Source: Microbacterium sp. RURRCA19A (lineage in GTDB: Bacteria > Actinomycetota > Actinomycetes > Actinomycetales > Microbacteriaceae). From it: a stretch of DNA of 64,000 bases. Where the stretch lies: NCBI RefSeq assembly GCF_900156455.1, contig NZ_FTNQ01000001.1, positions 868,001 to 932,000 on the forward strand, written 5' to 3'. Position 1 is the first letter of the stretch; the number at the start of each line of letters is the position of its first letter. This document shows positions 11,264 to 20,803 of the stretch, piece after piece. Both the position numbers and the translations under genes were made by a program. Below the pieces are notes generated by a model. That model ran no database searches and was not told where the DNA came from. It saw nothing but the letters and a program-made list of their open reading frames with translations.

Positions 11264-13789
11264 TCAGGCGCCCGGGTCACCGTCGCGGATGACGGCCCCG
11301 AAACGCTCCCCCGCCAGCGCGACGCCGGCCAGCTTCGCATCCGTGGCCTCCGCGGCCGTCAGCGTCCGATCCGCCGCGCGGAAACGCAACGCGAACGTCA
11401 GGCTCTTCGCACCCTCCGCGATGCCCGGCCCGCGGTAGTCGTCGACCAGGCGCACGCCCTCGATCAGCGGAGCACCGCCCTCCCGCAGTGCGGCGCGCAC
11501 CGCGCCCGCGGCGACCTCCTTCGGCACGACGACGGAGACGTCCTGGGTCGCGGCCGGGAATCCCGAGAGGGATGCTGCGACCACACGCGCCTGAGCACGC
11601 TCGAGCAGCGCGTCGAGATCGAGCTCGGCCACCAGAACGCGACCGGGCAGGTCCGCGGCATCCGCGACCGTCGGCAGCAGCTCGCCGACGTATCCGACGT
11701 CGACGCCGGCGACGAGCACCCGCGCCGTGCGACCCGGGTGGAGCGCGGCGCGCTGGGCCTGGATCACCTCGACATCGACACCGGCCGCCCCGGCGAGCAC
11801 ACGGACCGCGTCCACCGCATCGGCGAGATCGGCGGCGACCGCGACCTGCCCCGGCTGCTTGGCCACGAGGTGCCCGGCCAGCAGCACGGCGACGTGACGA
11901 CGCTGCGGCGGGATCGAGGCATCCAGAGCCGTCAAGGTGGCCGCATCCGGACGCACCGCGAGCGGCGGGACCGAGGAGGTGCCGTACTGCACCCCCGGCT
12001 TCGGCAGGAACACCGTGCCCGTCTCGAACAGTGCGAGGTCGACGATGCCCCGCGACAGGTTGCGATGCGCGACCTGCAGCAGCCCCGGAACGAGGGAGCG
12101 GCGGAGGAACGGGGCGAGCCCGTCGAGCGGGTTCGCGAGCTTCACGCTGGGCAGCGACTCCCCCGAGGGTGAGCCGTGCAGGTCGTTCTGCTCCGCGGTG
12201 GTGAACGGGAACGACGGGGTCTCGACGAAGCCGGCGGCGGCCAGAGCGTTGGCCACGCGACGGCGGCCCTGCTGCGCGGAGGTCAGCCCGCGGCCGGACG
12301 GCGGGGTCGGGAGCACCGACGGGATGCGGTCATACCCCTCGATGCGGGCGACCTCTTCGGCCAACGTCCACTTGTCGGTGAGGTCGGGGCGCCAGGACGG
12401 CGGGACGACGTTCCAGCCGCCGCCGTTCGCCTCGACCGTCGCACCGATCAGACGCAGCGCGCGCTCCACCTCGTCGTCGGTGTAGTCGACGCCGATGAGG
12501 CCCGGGACGAACCCGTGCGGCAGCACGATCGCCTCGCGGACATAGGCGTCGGTCAGCGAGCCGCCGAGCGAGACGTCGAGCGTTCCGCCGGCCAGCTCCA
12601 CCATCAGCGTCGCGACGCGCTCCGCGGCGACGAAGGCCACGAGGGGATCGACACCCCTCTCGAAACGACGGGATGCCTCGGAGGGCAGCTTGTGACGACG
12701 CGCCGTCCGCGCGATCGAGACCTGATCGAAGGTGGCGGCCTCGATGAGGACGTTGCGGGTCGCATCACTCATCTCGGTCGGGCCGCCGCCCATGACCCCG
12801 GCCAGGCCGATGGGCCCGGACTCGTCGGTGATCACGAGGTCTTCCGGGTGCAGGGTGCGCACCTGGCCGTCCAGGGTCTCGAGCTTCTCGCCGGCCGTCG
12901 CGCGCCGCACCGTGATGCCGCCCTGCAGGCGGTCGAGGTCGTAGCCGTGGATCGGCTGGCCGAGCTCGAGCATCACGTAGTTGGTGATGTCGATCAGGAT
13001 GCCGAGCGAGCGGATGCCGGCCAGCGACAGGCGCGTGATCATCCACGGGGGCGTGGGGCGGGAGGGGTCCACATCGCGCACGATGCGCGCCACGAACTGG
13101 CTGGCCCCGACACGTCCGCGGATGGGCGCAGCGTCGTCCACGGCGACCGGGAAGCCCTGCGGCGTCCGATCGCGCGCGGCATCGTGCCCGGCGCCGGGGT
13201 CGCGGAAAGCGGCACCGGTCGCGTGCGAGTACTCGCGGGCGACGCCGCGCAGCGACAGCGCATACCCGCGGTCGGGCGTCACGTTAATCTCGACGGCGAT
13301 GTCGTCTAGGCCCAGGAGCGCGATGGCGTCGGAGCCGACGGGCGCGTCGATCCCGAGGTCGACGAGGCGGAGGATGCCGGAGTGCTCGCTGCCGAGGCCG
13401 AGCTCCTTCGCCGAGGCGATCATGCCGTCGGACACATGCCCGTAGGTCTTGCGTGCGGCGATGGGGAAGGGTCCGGGAAGCACCGACCCCGGAAGGGTCA
13501 CGACGACCTTGTCGCCCTCGAAGAAGTTGCCCGCGCCGCAAACGATGCCGCGGACGCCGCCGTGCTCTTCGCCGACGTCGACCTGGCACCACCGGATCGT
13601 CTTGCCGTTGGACTGCGGCTCGGGGGTGAACTCCTTCACCTCGCCGACCACGATGGGGCCGGACAGCTCGAAGCGGTGGACGTCCTCCTCTTCGAAGCCG
13701 ACGGACACCAGCGCCGCGAGGACGTCGTCCGGCGTGGCATCCGCGGGGACATCGACGTACTCGCGCAACCAGGAGAGCGGGACGCGCAT
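11264..13789 (-). CDS. pheT: phenylalanyl-tRNA synthetase beta subunit
   Basis: Large subunit of the alpha2-beta2 enzyme that charges tRNA-Phe. 841 residues, the full bacterial length. The order fits the family: N-terminal MRVPLSWLREYVD, an OB-fold tRNA-binding domain (about 40-150), B3/B4 editing region, B5 domain, catalytic-like core, and a C-terminal ferredoxin-like anticodon-binding domain (about 745-838, LSGFPAATQDVSVVV). The ATG overlaps the pheS stop by one base (TGATG at 13787-13791), giving tight coupling to the alpha subunit. Confidence 0.97.
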   Translation of the reverse strand: MRVPLSWLREYVDVPADATPDDVLAALVSVGFEEEDVHRFELSGPIVVGEVKEFTPEPQSNGKTIRWCQVDVGEEHGGVRGIVCGAGNFFEGDKVVVTLPGSVLPGPFPIAARKTYGHVSDGMIASAKELGLGSEHSGILRLVDLGIDAPVGSDAIALLGLDDIAVEINVTPDRGYALSLRGVAREYSHATGAAFRDPGAGHDAARDRTPQGFPVAVDDAAPIRGRVGASQFVARIVRDVDPSRPTPPWMITRLSLAGIRSLGILIDITNYVMLELGQPIHGYDLDRLQGGITVRRATAGEKLETLDGQVRTLHPEDLVITDESGPIGLAGVMGGGPTEMSDATRNVLIEAATFDQVSIARTARRHKLPSEASRRFERGVDPLVAFVAAERVATLMVELAGGTLDVSLGGSLTDAYVREAIVLPHGFVPGLIGVDYTDDEVERALRLIGATVEANGGGWNVVPPSWRPDLTDKWTLAEEVARIEGYDRIPSVLPTPPSGRGLTSAQQGRRRVANALAAAGFVETPSFPFTTAEQNDLHGSPSGESLPSVKLANPLDGLAPFLRRSLVPGLLQVAHRNLSRGIVDLALFETGTVFLPKPGVQYGTSSVPPLAVRPDAATLTALDASIPPQRRHVAVLLAGHLVAKQPGQVAVAADLADAVDAVRVLAGAAGVDVEVIQAQRAALHPGRTARVLVAGVDVGYVGELLPTVADAADLPGRVLVAELDLDALLERAQARVVAASLSGFPAATQDVSVVVPKEVAAGAVRAALREGGAPLIEGVRLVDDYRGPGIAEGAKSLTFALRFRAADRTLTAAEATDAKLAGVALAGERFGAVIRDGDPGA

Positions 13790-14829
13790 CAGACCACCAT
13801 TCCGAACTGCTCACTGAAGCGGACATCGCCCTCGGCCATGTCGCGCATGTCTTGGACGTCGCTGCGGAACATGAGGGTGCGCTCGATGCCCATGCCGAAG
13901 GCGAAGCCCGAGTACTCCTCGGGGTCGATGCCGGCGGCTCGCAGGACGTTGGGGTTCACCATCCCGCAGCCGCCCCACTCGATCCAGCGCGCCCCGCCCT
14001 TGAAGGTGGGATGCCACAGGTCGAGCTCGGCGCTCGGTTCGGTGAACGGGAAGAAGTTGGCACGGAAGCGTGTCTTCGCCTCGGGACCGAACAGGACACG
14101 CGCCGCGTGGTCGAGCGTGCCCTTGAGGTGCGCCATCGTGATGCCCTTGTCGATGACGAGGCCCTCGAACTGCGTGAAGACCGGGAGGTGGGTCGCGTCG
14201 AACTCGTCGGTGCGGTAGACGCGGCCCGGGCAGAGCACGTAGATCGGCAGATCGCGCTCGAGCATCGAGCGCACCTGGACGGGGCTCGTGTGGGTACGCA
14301 TCACGAGGTGACGTGCGACGGGGTCGACGAAGAACGTGTCCTGCATCTGTCGCGCCGGGTGGTCGACATCGAAGTTCAGCGCGTCGAAGTTGAACCACTC
14401 GTGCTCGAGTTCGGGTCCTTCGGCGATCTCCCACCCCATGCCGACGAAGATGTCGGACACCTGCTCCTGGAGGAGCGAGATCGGATGCCGCGCACCGATG
14501 CGCGCGCGCTGCGGAAGGGCCGTGACGTCGATGCGCTCGGCTTCCAGCCGCGCCGCGGTCTCGGCTTCGGCGAGTTCGCCCTCGCGGGCGGCGAACGCCT
14601 GGTTCACGCGACCGCGGGCCTGTCCGACGAGCTTGCCGAACTCGGCTTTCTTCTCGGGGACGACGTTGCGCAGCTGGGCGTTGAGTCGCGACAGCGGCGA
14701 CTGCTCCCCGGCATGCGCGGAGCGGGCGGCCTTCAGGTCGGCCGTGGTCGCGGCGCCGGCGACCGCCGCGACCGCGGCATCGACGGCGGAGGCGACGGCC
14801 TCGGGGGTGATCTCGGGTGCGTCAGACAC
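13789..14829 (-). CDS. pheS: phenylalanyl-tRNA synthetase alpha subunit
   Basis: Catalytic class II subunit. 346 residues with an N-terminal coiled-coil arm (about 1-100) and the catalytic domain. Seen: HPARQMQDTFF, the motif 2 region RVYRTDEFDATH, and GGARWIEWGGCGMVNP near residue 280, followed by the motif 3 region GFAFGMGIERTLM. GTG start. A TAGACT -10 box (14838-14843) ends 8 nt before the GTG, so the pheST mRNA looks leaderless and cannot carry the Phe-codon leader peptide known in enteric bacteria. Confidence 0.97.
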   Translation of the reverse strand: MSDAPEITPEAVASAVDAAVAAVAGAATTADLKAARSAHAGEQSPLSRLNAQLRNVVPEKKAEFGKLVGQARGRVNQAFAAREGELAEAETAARLEAERIDVTALPQRARIGARHPISLLQEQVSDIFVGMGWEIAEGPELEHEWFNFDALNFDVDHPARQMQDTFFVDPVARHLVMRTHTSPVQVRSMLERDLPIYVLCPGRVYRTDEFDATHLPVFTQFEGLVIDKGITMAHLKGTLDHAARVLFGPEAKTRFRANFFPFTEPSAELDLWHPTFKGGARWIEWGGCGMVNPNVLRAAGIDPEEYSGFAFGMGIERTLMFRSDVQDMRDMAEGDVRFSEQFGMVV

Positions 14830-14845
14830 GAGAACCGAGTCTACC

Positions 14846-14873
14846 GACGGGCGGGGGCACTCCCCCGCCCGTC
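14846..14873 (-). terminator. terminator of the amino-acid ABC transporter operon
   Basis: A perfect 12-bp stem (GACGGGCGGGGG/CCCCCGCCCGTC) with a CACT loop, starting 8 nt after the last permease gene. Its upstream-facing arm overlaps the place where a pheS -35 element would sit. Confidence 0.75.
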
Positions 14874-14880
14874 CTCGACG

Positions 14881-15798
14881 CTATGCCGGCGAACCCGGGT
14901 CGTTCTTGCCGAAGCCGCGCTGGGCGACGATCAGCTCGGTGTCCGTGCCGGTCTGACCGGGCGCCTCGGCACCGGCGACCCGCGCCGCCTTCGGCGAGCG
15001 GCGGAGACCGATCTCGACGCGGTGAGCGGCATACGACAGCGCAAGACACATCGCGACGTAGATCACGCTCGCGATCATCGCGGCCGGGATGAGAGGCGAG
15101 CCGTACTCACCGTTCGATCCGAGCAGGCGGGCGAAGTAGAGCAGTTCGGGGTAGGTGATGATGAAGCCGAGCGCGGTGTCTTTCAAAGTGACGACGAGCT
15201 GCGCGATGATCACGGGCAGCATGGCCCGGATCGCCTGCGGCAGGAGGACGAGACGCATGACGCCGGCCTTGCGCAGGCCGATCGCGTACCCGGCTTCGCG
15301 TTGGCCGCGCGGGAGCGACTCGACGCCCGCGCGGATGACCTCCGAGAGCACCGACCCGTTGTAGGCGATGAGCGCGATCACCACGGCCCAGTACGACGAC
15401 ATCCGGATGCCGATGACCGGAAGCCCGTAGTACAGCAAGAGCATGAAGATGAGGACGGGGACGGCGCGCAGGATCTCGACGATCCACCCGACCGGCATCC
15501 GCACCCACGCGTGATCCGACATGCGGCCGATGGCGAGGACGAATCCGAGGACGAGGGCACCGACGGCTGCGGCGGCGAAAGCCGCCAGGGTCGCGAGGGT
15601 CGCCTCGCCGAAGCGCACCCAGATGGCGCTGTAGGTGAAGACGTTCCACTTCGCCGCGGAGAACTGCCCCGTGTCGACGAAGCGCCACACCACGAAGGCG
15701 ATGACGGCCGCGACCACGACGAGCGTGAGGATGCCGAGCAGCCGATTGCGCAGACGGGCGCGGGGCCCGGGGAGGTCGTAGAGGACGGAGGAGCTCAT
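14881..15798 (-). CDS. gluD: glutamate-type amino-acid ABC transporter, permease
   Basis: Inner-membrane permease of a polar amino-acid importer, the GluD-like partner. 305 residues with five to six membrane helices and the conserved EAA loop (EAGYAIGLRKAGVMRLVLLPQA, split by family consensus around residues 190-210). A hydrophilic C-terminal tail of about 45 residues follows the last helix, as in corynebacterial GluD. The ATG at 15798 overlaps the preceding permease stop (ATGA). Glutamate specificity is inferred from overall resemblance to the gluABCD system. Confidence 0.88.
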   Translation of the reverse strand: MSSSVLYDLPGPRARLRNRLLGILTLVVVAAVIAFVVWRFVDTGQFSAAKWNVFTYSAIWVRFGEATLATLAAFAAAAVGALVLGFVLAIGRMSDHAWVRMPVGWIVEILRAVPVLIFMLLLYYGLPVIGIRMSSYWAVVIALIAYNGSVLSEVIRAGVESLPRGQREAGYAIGLRKAGVMRLVLLPQAIRAMLPVIIAQLVVTLKDTALGFIITYPELLYFARLLGSNGEYGSPLIPAAMIASVIYVAMCLALSYAAHRVEIGLRRSPKAARVAGAEAPGQTGTDTELIVAQRGFGKNDPGSPA

Positions 15799-16445
15799 CG
15801 GGCGACCTTCCACTTCTTCTCAGCGGCGTTCTGCAGCGCGGAGAGCACCAGGACGAGGAGCACGAAGATGACCATGACCAGCACGATCGTCACCAGCTGG
15901 TTCTCCCCGTTCTCGCTCATGTTGGCGCGGATGTTCCCGAGGTTGACCACCGAGAAGCCCGAGGCGACGGTGGTGTTCTTCAGCAGGGCGATGAACACGC
16001 TCACCATCGGGGGGATCACCGACCGCGTCGCCTGCGGCAGGACGACCAGCGTCATGACCTGGCCGAAGCCGAGCCCCAGGGCTCGGGCCGCCTCCGCCTG
16101 ACCGACCGGCACCGTGTTGATGCCCGAGCGGATCGTCTCGGCGACATAGGTCGCGGTGTAGATGCCGAGACCGCAGACGGCGAGCGGTAAGAAGAATCCG
16201 CGCGGCACGTCGACGAGGAGCGGGACGCAGAAGGCGAAGAAGAACAGGACGAGTGTCAGCGGAGTGTTGCGGATCCAGTTCACGTAGACCGCGCCGACCG
16301 CGCGGGCGATCGGCACCGGCGAGACGCGCATGGCCGCGACGACGAACCCGAGCACGATCGCGATCGCACCCCCGCCCACGAAGAGCACGACGGTTCCCCC
16401 CAGCGCCTGCGCCCACAGGTCGGGGTAGTCGAAGATCTGATTCAC
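15795..16445 (-). CDS. gluC: glutamate-type amino-acid ABC transporter, permease
   Basis: The shorter permease partner, 216 residues, His/Glu/Gln/Arg/opine type. Helices lie near residues 15-40, 55-80, 85-105 and 185-207. The ATPase-contact loop EAARALGLGFGQVMTLVVLP is near 137-156. It lies 76 bp after the substrate-binding lipoprotein gene, separated by a strong hairpin (16484-16515). The stop overlaps the next permease start. Confidence 0.9.
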   Translation of the reverse strand: MNQIFDYPDLWAQALGGTVVLFVGGGAIAIVLGFVVAAMRVSPVPIARAVGAVYVNWIRNTPLTLVLFFFAFCVPLLVDVPRGFFLPLAVCGLGIYTATYVAETIRSGINTVPVGQAEAARALGLGFGQVMTLVVLPQATRSVIPPMVSVFIALLKNTTVASGFSVVNLGNIRANMSENGENQLVTIVLVMVIFVLLVLVLSALQNAAEKKWKVAR

Positions 16446-16483
16446 CGGATGCTTCCTGTCTTCTCGTGATCGACGAGGTCGGA

Positions 16484-16515
16484 GGTGCGGGCGGCGCGTT
16501 CACGCCGCCCGCACC
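16484..16515 (-). terminator. intercistronic hairpin between lipoprotein and permease genes
   Basis: A perfect 13-bp stem (GGTGCGGGCGGCG and its complement) with a 6-nt loop, lying 6 nt after the lipoprotein stop. It is inside an operon, so it is likely to be a partial terminator or a 3' stabiliser that keeps binding-protein mRNA above permease mRNA. Confidence 0.6.
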
Positions 16516-16521
16516 GTGCGC

Positions 16522-17439
16522 TCAACCGGCGGCGTCGACCGCGGGCTGCGTGCCCTCGACACCCGAGGCGCCGAGGTTCTTCTCGAAGATCGCCTGCCAG
16601 GTCGACCCTCCGTCGGTGAAGAGCGTGTTCACGAAGTCCTGGAACGCCGTGTCGCCCTTGGCCAGGCCGACGCCGTAGCGCTCCTCGCTGAACGGCTGGC
16701 CCGCGATCTTGAGGTTGTCGGGGTCCTGTGCCGCGTAGCCGAGGAGGATGGCCTCGTCGGTGGTGACGGCATCCACTTCACCGTTCTTGAGCTTCTCGAC
16801 GCACTGCGAGTATGTGTCGAACTCGACGACCTTCGCCGGAGTCTCTTCTCGGATGCGCTGGATCGGCGTGGAGCCGGTCACCGAGCACACGGTGGTGTCC
16901 GCGGTGAGGGAGTCCTTGCCGGTGATCTTGTCGTCGTCGGCCGCCACCAGCAGACCCTGGCCCGTGAGGAAGTAGGGACCGGCGAAGGAGATCTGTTCCT
17001 TGCGCTTGTCGGTGATGGAGTACGTGCCGACGTAGTAGTCGATGTCGCCGTTGATCAGCGCCTGTTCGCGGTTCGCCGAGGCGATGGCCTTGTATTCGAC
17101 CTTCGACTCGTCCGCCGGGTCGTACCCGAGCGAGGCGGCGATCCAGCGCGCGATGTCGACGTCGAAGCCCTTGCGCTCGCCCGTCACGGGGTCGAGGTAG
17201 CCGAGCCCCGGCTGGTCTTCCTTCACGCCGATGACGACCTTGCCCGCCGAGCTGATCTTCTCGAACGTGGTGCTGCCGTCGATGGTGACGTCCGTGGCGA
17301 CCGAACCGTAGACCGGGGCGTCGCTCCCGTCGGACGAACCGGCGTCGGGCGAACCGGGGGTACCGCTGTTGCAGGCGGTGAGAGCGAGCAGGCCGGCGGC
17401 GATGACGCCGACGCCCGCGAAAACGCGAGATTTACGCAT
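16522..17439 (-). CDS. gluB: glutamate-type ABC transporter substrate-binding lipoprotein
   Basis: Extracytoplasmic solute-binding protein of family 3, 305 residues. It has a lipoprotein signal peptide, with lipobox LTAC at 20-23 and Cys23 as the lipidated residue, then a Ser/Gly/Asp-rich linker. The mature domain shows GVKEDQPGLGYLDPVTGERKG-type family features around 72-92 and GLAKGDTAFQDFVN near the end. A good ribosome-binding site (AAGGAG) precedes the ATG. It lies about 100 bp after the ATPase gene. It delivers an acidic or polar amino acid to the permeases. Confidence 0.92.
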   Translation of the reverse strand: MRKSRVFAGVGVIAAGLLALTACNSGTPGSPDAGSSDGSDAPVYGSVATDVTIDGSTTFEKISSAGKVVIGVKEDQPGLGYLDPVTGERKGFDVDIARWIAASLGYDPADESKVEYKAIASANREQALINGDIDYYVGTYSITDKRKEQISFAGPYFLTGQGLLVAADDDKITGKDSLTADTTVCSVTGSTPIQRIREETPAKVVEFDTYSQCVEKLKNGEVDAVTTDEAILLGYAAQDPDNLKIAGQPFSEERYGVGLAKGDTAFQDFVNTLFTDGGSTWQAIFEKNLGASGVEGTQPAVDAAG

Positions 17440-17542
17440 GTGATGTCTCCTTGGTTACGTGTGCTGTGCGGGGGATACAGGGGGATGGCACGGTATGCCG
17501 GAGGCGGTGAAGGAGCGGGACGCCGTCGTTCCGCTCGCGAGA

Positions 17543-18304
17543 TCAGTGGGTGATGAGCTTCGAGAGGAAATCCTTCGCGCGGTCGGATTCGGGGCGCGTG
17601 AAGAACTGCTCGGGCGCTGCCTGCTCCACGATCTGACCGTCGGCCATGAAGACCACGCGATTCGCGGCCTTGCGCGCGAAGCCCATCTCGTGGGTGACGA
17701 CGATCATGGTCATGCCGTCGGCGGCGAGACCGACCATGACATCGAGGACCTCGTTGATCATCTCGGGATCCAGGGCGGACGTCGGCTCGTCGAACAGCAT
17801 GACCTTCGGCTTCATCGCCAGGGCGCGGGCGATCGCCACGCGCTGCTGCTGGCCACCCGAGAGCTGCGCCGGGAGCTTGTCGGCCTGGTGGCCGACGCCG
17901 ACGCGATCGAGGAGCGCCCGCGCCTCCTTCTCGGCATCCGCCTTCTTCAGCTTGCGGACCTTGATCGGGCCCAGCGTGACGTTCTCGAGGATCGTGAGGT
18001 GCGCGAACAGGTTGAACGACTGGAAGACCATGCCCACGTCGGCACGCAGCTTCGCGAGGCCCTTGCCCTCTTCGGGCAGCGGCTCACCGTCGATCGTGAT
18101 GGTCCCGCTCGTGATGGTCTCGAGGCGGTTGATCGTGCGGCACAGGGTGGACTTGCCCGACCCGGACGGCCCGATGACGACGACGACCTCGCCGCGATCG
18201 ACCGTCAGATCGATGTCTTTCAGCGCTTGGAACTGGCCGTAGTGCTTCTGCACGTCGGAGAGGACGACAAGGGGCTCGGGGCCCGCCGGGGGAACGGATG
18301 CCAT
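17543..18304 (-). CDS. gluA: glutamate-type amino-acid ABC transporter ATP-binding protein
   Basis: Cytoplasmic ATPase of the importer, 253 residues. Walker A GPSGSGKST at 45-53, Q-loop near 95, signature LSGGQ at 148-152, Walker B FDEPTSALDP at 171-180, and a switch His in VTHEMGFA. First gene of the operon. A TAGGGT -10 box (18311-18316) ends 6 nt before the ATG, indicating a leaderless transcript from the 77-bp gap upstream. Confidence 0.95.
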   Translation of the reverse strand: MASVPPAGPEPLVVLSDVQKHYGQFQALKDIDLTVDRGEVVVVIGPSGSGKSTLCRTINRLETITSGTITIDGEPLPEEGKGLAKLRADVGMVFQSFNLFAHLTILENVTLGPIKVRKLKKADAEKEARALLDRVGVGHQADKLPAQLSGGQQQRVAIARALAMKPKVMLFDEPTSALDPEMINEVLDVMVGLAADGMTMIVVTHEMGFARKAANRVVFMADGQIVEQAAPEQFFTRPESDRAKDFLSKLITH

Positions 18305-18381
18305 TCCGACACCCTATGAGAATGATGAGGAGGTGACCACACCCTGGCCCAGGCCGTAACTGTGCTGTAACCGCGGGTGAA

Positions 18382-19179
18382 TCAGCCTGCGCGCTGCGCG
18401 AACGCCGTCTCGTAGAGACAGACGCTCGCGGCGGTGGCCAGGTTCAACGACTCTGCGCGGCCGTAGATGGGAAGCCGCAAAGACAGGTCTGCATGCGCCA
18501 ACGCGGACTCGTCGAGCCCTCGTGCCTCGTTCCCGAAGAGCCACGCGGTGGGCTCGCCGAGAAGCCCACGGGAGGCGACGAAGTCTTCACCCCCGACATC
18601 GGCGGCGACCACCCTCAAGCCGGCGTCGTGCACGCGCTCGACGACATCGGCGAGATCGAGATCGACCGCGACCGGCAGGTGGAACAACGACCCCGTGGTC
18701 GAGCGCACGACCTTCGGGTTGTAGAGATCCACCGTGCGCCCCGTCAGGATCACCGCGTCCGCGCCGGCGGCGTCGGCCGCCCGGATGATCGTGCCCAGGT
18801 TGCCCGGATCACGTACCTCCTCGCAGATCGCGAGCAGCGTCGGCTCCCCCGCCAGGATGTCCTTCAGCGCCGTCGGCGACTGCCGCGCCACCGCGACGAT
18901 CCCCTGCGGCGTGACCGTATCGGCCATGGCATCCAGAACCGCCTCGGTCGTGTACTGGAGATCGACACCCGCATCGACGGCCGCGTCGCGCACATCGGAG
19001 TGCTTCTCGAGCGCGCTCGGGGTGGCGTACAGCTCGAGCACCGACTCGGAGGCCCAGGCGAGCGCCTCACGCGCGGCCTGCGGGCCCTCGAGGAGGAAGA
19101 GGCCGGTCTCCTGTCGGGCGGCACGCTTGCTCAGCTTGGCCACGGCGCGCACCCGCGGCGAACGAGGGTTCTCCAGCAC
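18382..19179 (-). CDS. TrmH/SpoU-family RNA 2'-O-methyltransferase
   Basis: A SAM-dependent methyltransferase with the SPOUT knot, acting on rRNA or tRNA ribose; the target nucleotide is not determinable here. 265 residues. An N-terminal substrate-binding domain (VLENPRSPRVRAVAKL onward, to about 100) is followed by the SpoU domain: motif 1 REVRDPGNLGTIIRAADAAG (split across about 125-145), motif 2 LFGNEARGL near 215 and motif 3 LPIYGRAESLNLATAA near 235. The GTG start is supported by a TACACT -10 box (19186-19191) 6 nt upstream. It lies downstream of rplT but has its own promoter, and likely modifies the ribosome. Confidence 0.9.
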   Translation of the reverse strand: MLENPRSPRVRAVAKLSKRAARQETGLFLLEGPQAAREALAWASESVLELYATPSALEKHSDVRDAAVDAGVDLQYTTEAVLDAMADTVTPQGIVAVARQSPTALKDILAGEPTLLAICEEVRDPGNLGTIIRAADAAGADAVILTGRTVDLYNPKVVRSTTGSLFHLPVAVDLDLADVVERVHDAGLRVVAADVGGEDFVASRGLLGEPTAWLFGNEARGLDESALAHADLSLRLPIYGRAESLNLATAASVCLYETAFAQRAG

Positions 19180-19233
19180 GTCCCCAGTGTATGGCGCGAC
19201 CGGCATGCACCGCGGGAATCCGCGGTGAAACGC

Positions 19234-19267
19234 CGAACGGGCGCCCTCCGAAGAGGACGCCCGTTCG
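19234..19267 (-). terminator. terminator of infC-rpmI-rplT
   Basis: A 10-bp stem CGAACGGGCG/CGCCCGTTCG continues, after a C-A mismatch, into CCTC/GAGG with a CGAA tetraloop. It starts 12 nt after the rplT stop. Confidence 0.8.
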
Positions 19268-19279
19268 TGGAATCGGTGC

Positions 19280-19663
19280 TTACGCGGTCTTGGCGGCGTT
19301 GACGTCGCTGGGGAGCGCAGCCTTCGCGGTCGCGACGAGCGACGCGAACACGGCGGGCTCGTTCACCGCGAGCTCGGCGAGCATACGGCGGTCGACCTGC
19401 ACACCCGCGAGGCCGAGGCCCTGGATGAAGCGGTTGTAGGTGAGGCCGTTCTGGCGGCTCGCGGCGTTGATGCGCTGGATCCACAGACGGCGGAAGTCGC
19501 CCTTGCGCTTGCGACGGTCACGGTACGCGTAGACGAGCGAGTGGGTGACCTGCTCCTTCGCCTTGCGGTACAGGCGCGAACGCTGACCCCGGTAACCGGA
19601 GGCGCGCTCGAGGATGACGCGACGCTTCTTGTGGGCGTTGACGGCCCGCTTGACTCTAGCCAT
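19280..19663 (-). CDS. rplT: 50S ribosomal protein L20
   Basis: Large-subunit assembly protein that binds 23S rRNA. 127 residues, very basic, starting [15 protein letters not shown] and containing the invariant [15 protein letters not shown] segment near 75-85. Third gene of the infC-rpmI-rplT unit, 29 bp after rpmI. Family identity is unambiguous. In several bacteria L20 represses its own operon; whether the long infC leader does this here is unknown. Confidence 0.98.
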   Translation of the reverse strand: MARVKRAVNAHKKRRVILERASGYRGQRSRLYRKAKEQVTHSLVYAYRDRRKRKGDFRRLWIQRINAASRQNGLTYNRFIQGLGLAGVQVDRRMLAELAVNEPAVFASLVATAKAALPSDVNAAKTA

Positions 19664-19692
19664 TTCTCATTCTTCCTTACGTGCGTCGGCGC

Positions 19693-19887
19693 TCAGAGGC
19701 CGAGGAGCTTCTTGGCGACCTTCGAGTCGCCCTTGGCCAGGACCTGCTCCTGGTTCAGGCGACGGGTGCGCTTGGAGGCCTTGCCCTCGAGGTTGTGCCG
19801 CATGCCGGCCTGCTGCTTCATGAGCTTGCCGCTACCGGTCAACTTGAAACGCTTCTTGGCGCCCGAGTGGGTCTTCTGCTTCGGCAT
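19693..19887 (-). CDS. rpmI: 50S ribosomal protein L35
   Basis: Small basic ribosomal protein, 64 residues, starting [15 protein letters not shown], the invariant L35 N-terminus. Sits between infC and rplT with gaps of 46 and 29 nt. The ribosome-binding site is the GGAAG stretch just upstream of the ATG at 19887. A longer open frame extends upstream but runs through infC and is not coding. Confidence 0.98.
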   Translation of the reverse strand: MPKQKTHSGAKKRFKLTGSGKLMKQQAGMRHNLEGKASKRTRRLNQEQVLAKGDSKVAKKLLGL

Positions 19888-19933
19888 CTGTCTTCCTTCG
19901 TTGGGGTTCCCGGCGGAGCGGGAGTCGGGGAGC

Positions 19934-20560
<627 letters not shown>

Positions 20561-20777
20561 GCGGGACTCCTCTTGTCTGCTGATGACGGCCGCCGCGATC
20601 CTGACGGATCACGGGCGAAGAGGAGACGACCCACCCGGCACGGTGCTCTCGACACCGGCTTCTGCACCCAGGCGACCCCGTGCAGGACGGAGCGGAGTGC
20701 GGGAACCCGGTAGCCTGGAGCGGCAAGCGCGGGTGGGATGTGATCCTCTTTCGTACGGAGCAGAACGCTCCGAAGCC
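20561..20777 (-). promoter_or_regulatory. long structured 5' leader of infC-rpmI-rplT
   Basis: About 217 nt between the predicted transcription start and the infC start codon. Several hairpins can be drawn on the minus-strand RNA: CGGAGC/GCTCCG, CTGCAC/GTGCAG and GATCC/GGATC. L20- or IF3-dependent leaders are known for this operon in other phyla; this one is not recognised as a known class. Confidence 0.45.
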
Positions 20778-20782
20778 CGCCA

Positions 20783-20789
20783 TAGTCTA
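20783..20789. promoter_or_regulatory. overlapping divergent -10 boxes for infC and DUF1844
   Basis: The 7-bp block TAGTCTA gives TAGACT on the minus strand (for infC) and TAGTCT on the plus strand (for the DUF1844 gene, GTG 15 nt downstream). The two promoters would compete for the same DNA. No clear -35 was found on either side. Confidence 0.45.
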
Positions 20790-20803
20790 GCAGAGAGAAA
20801 CAC

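Noticed and set aside
11147..12172. Long plus-strand open frames antisense to pheT and other minus-strand genes
   Set aside because: These are frame shadows caused by high GC content. They lack domain signatures and ribosome-binding sites, whereas the opposite strand encodes complete conserved proteins.
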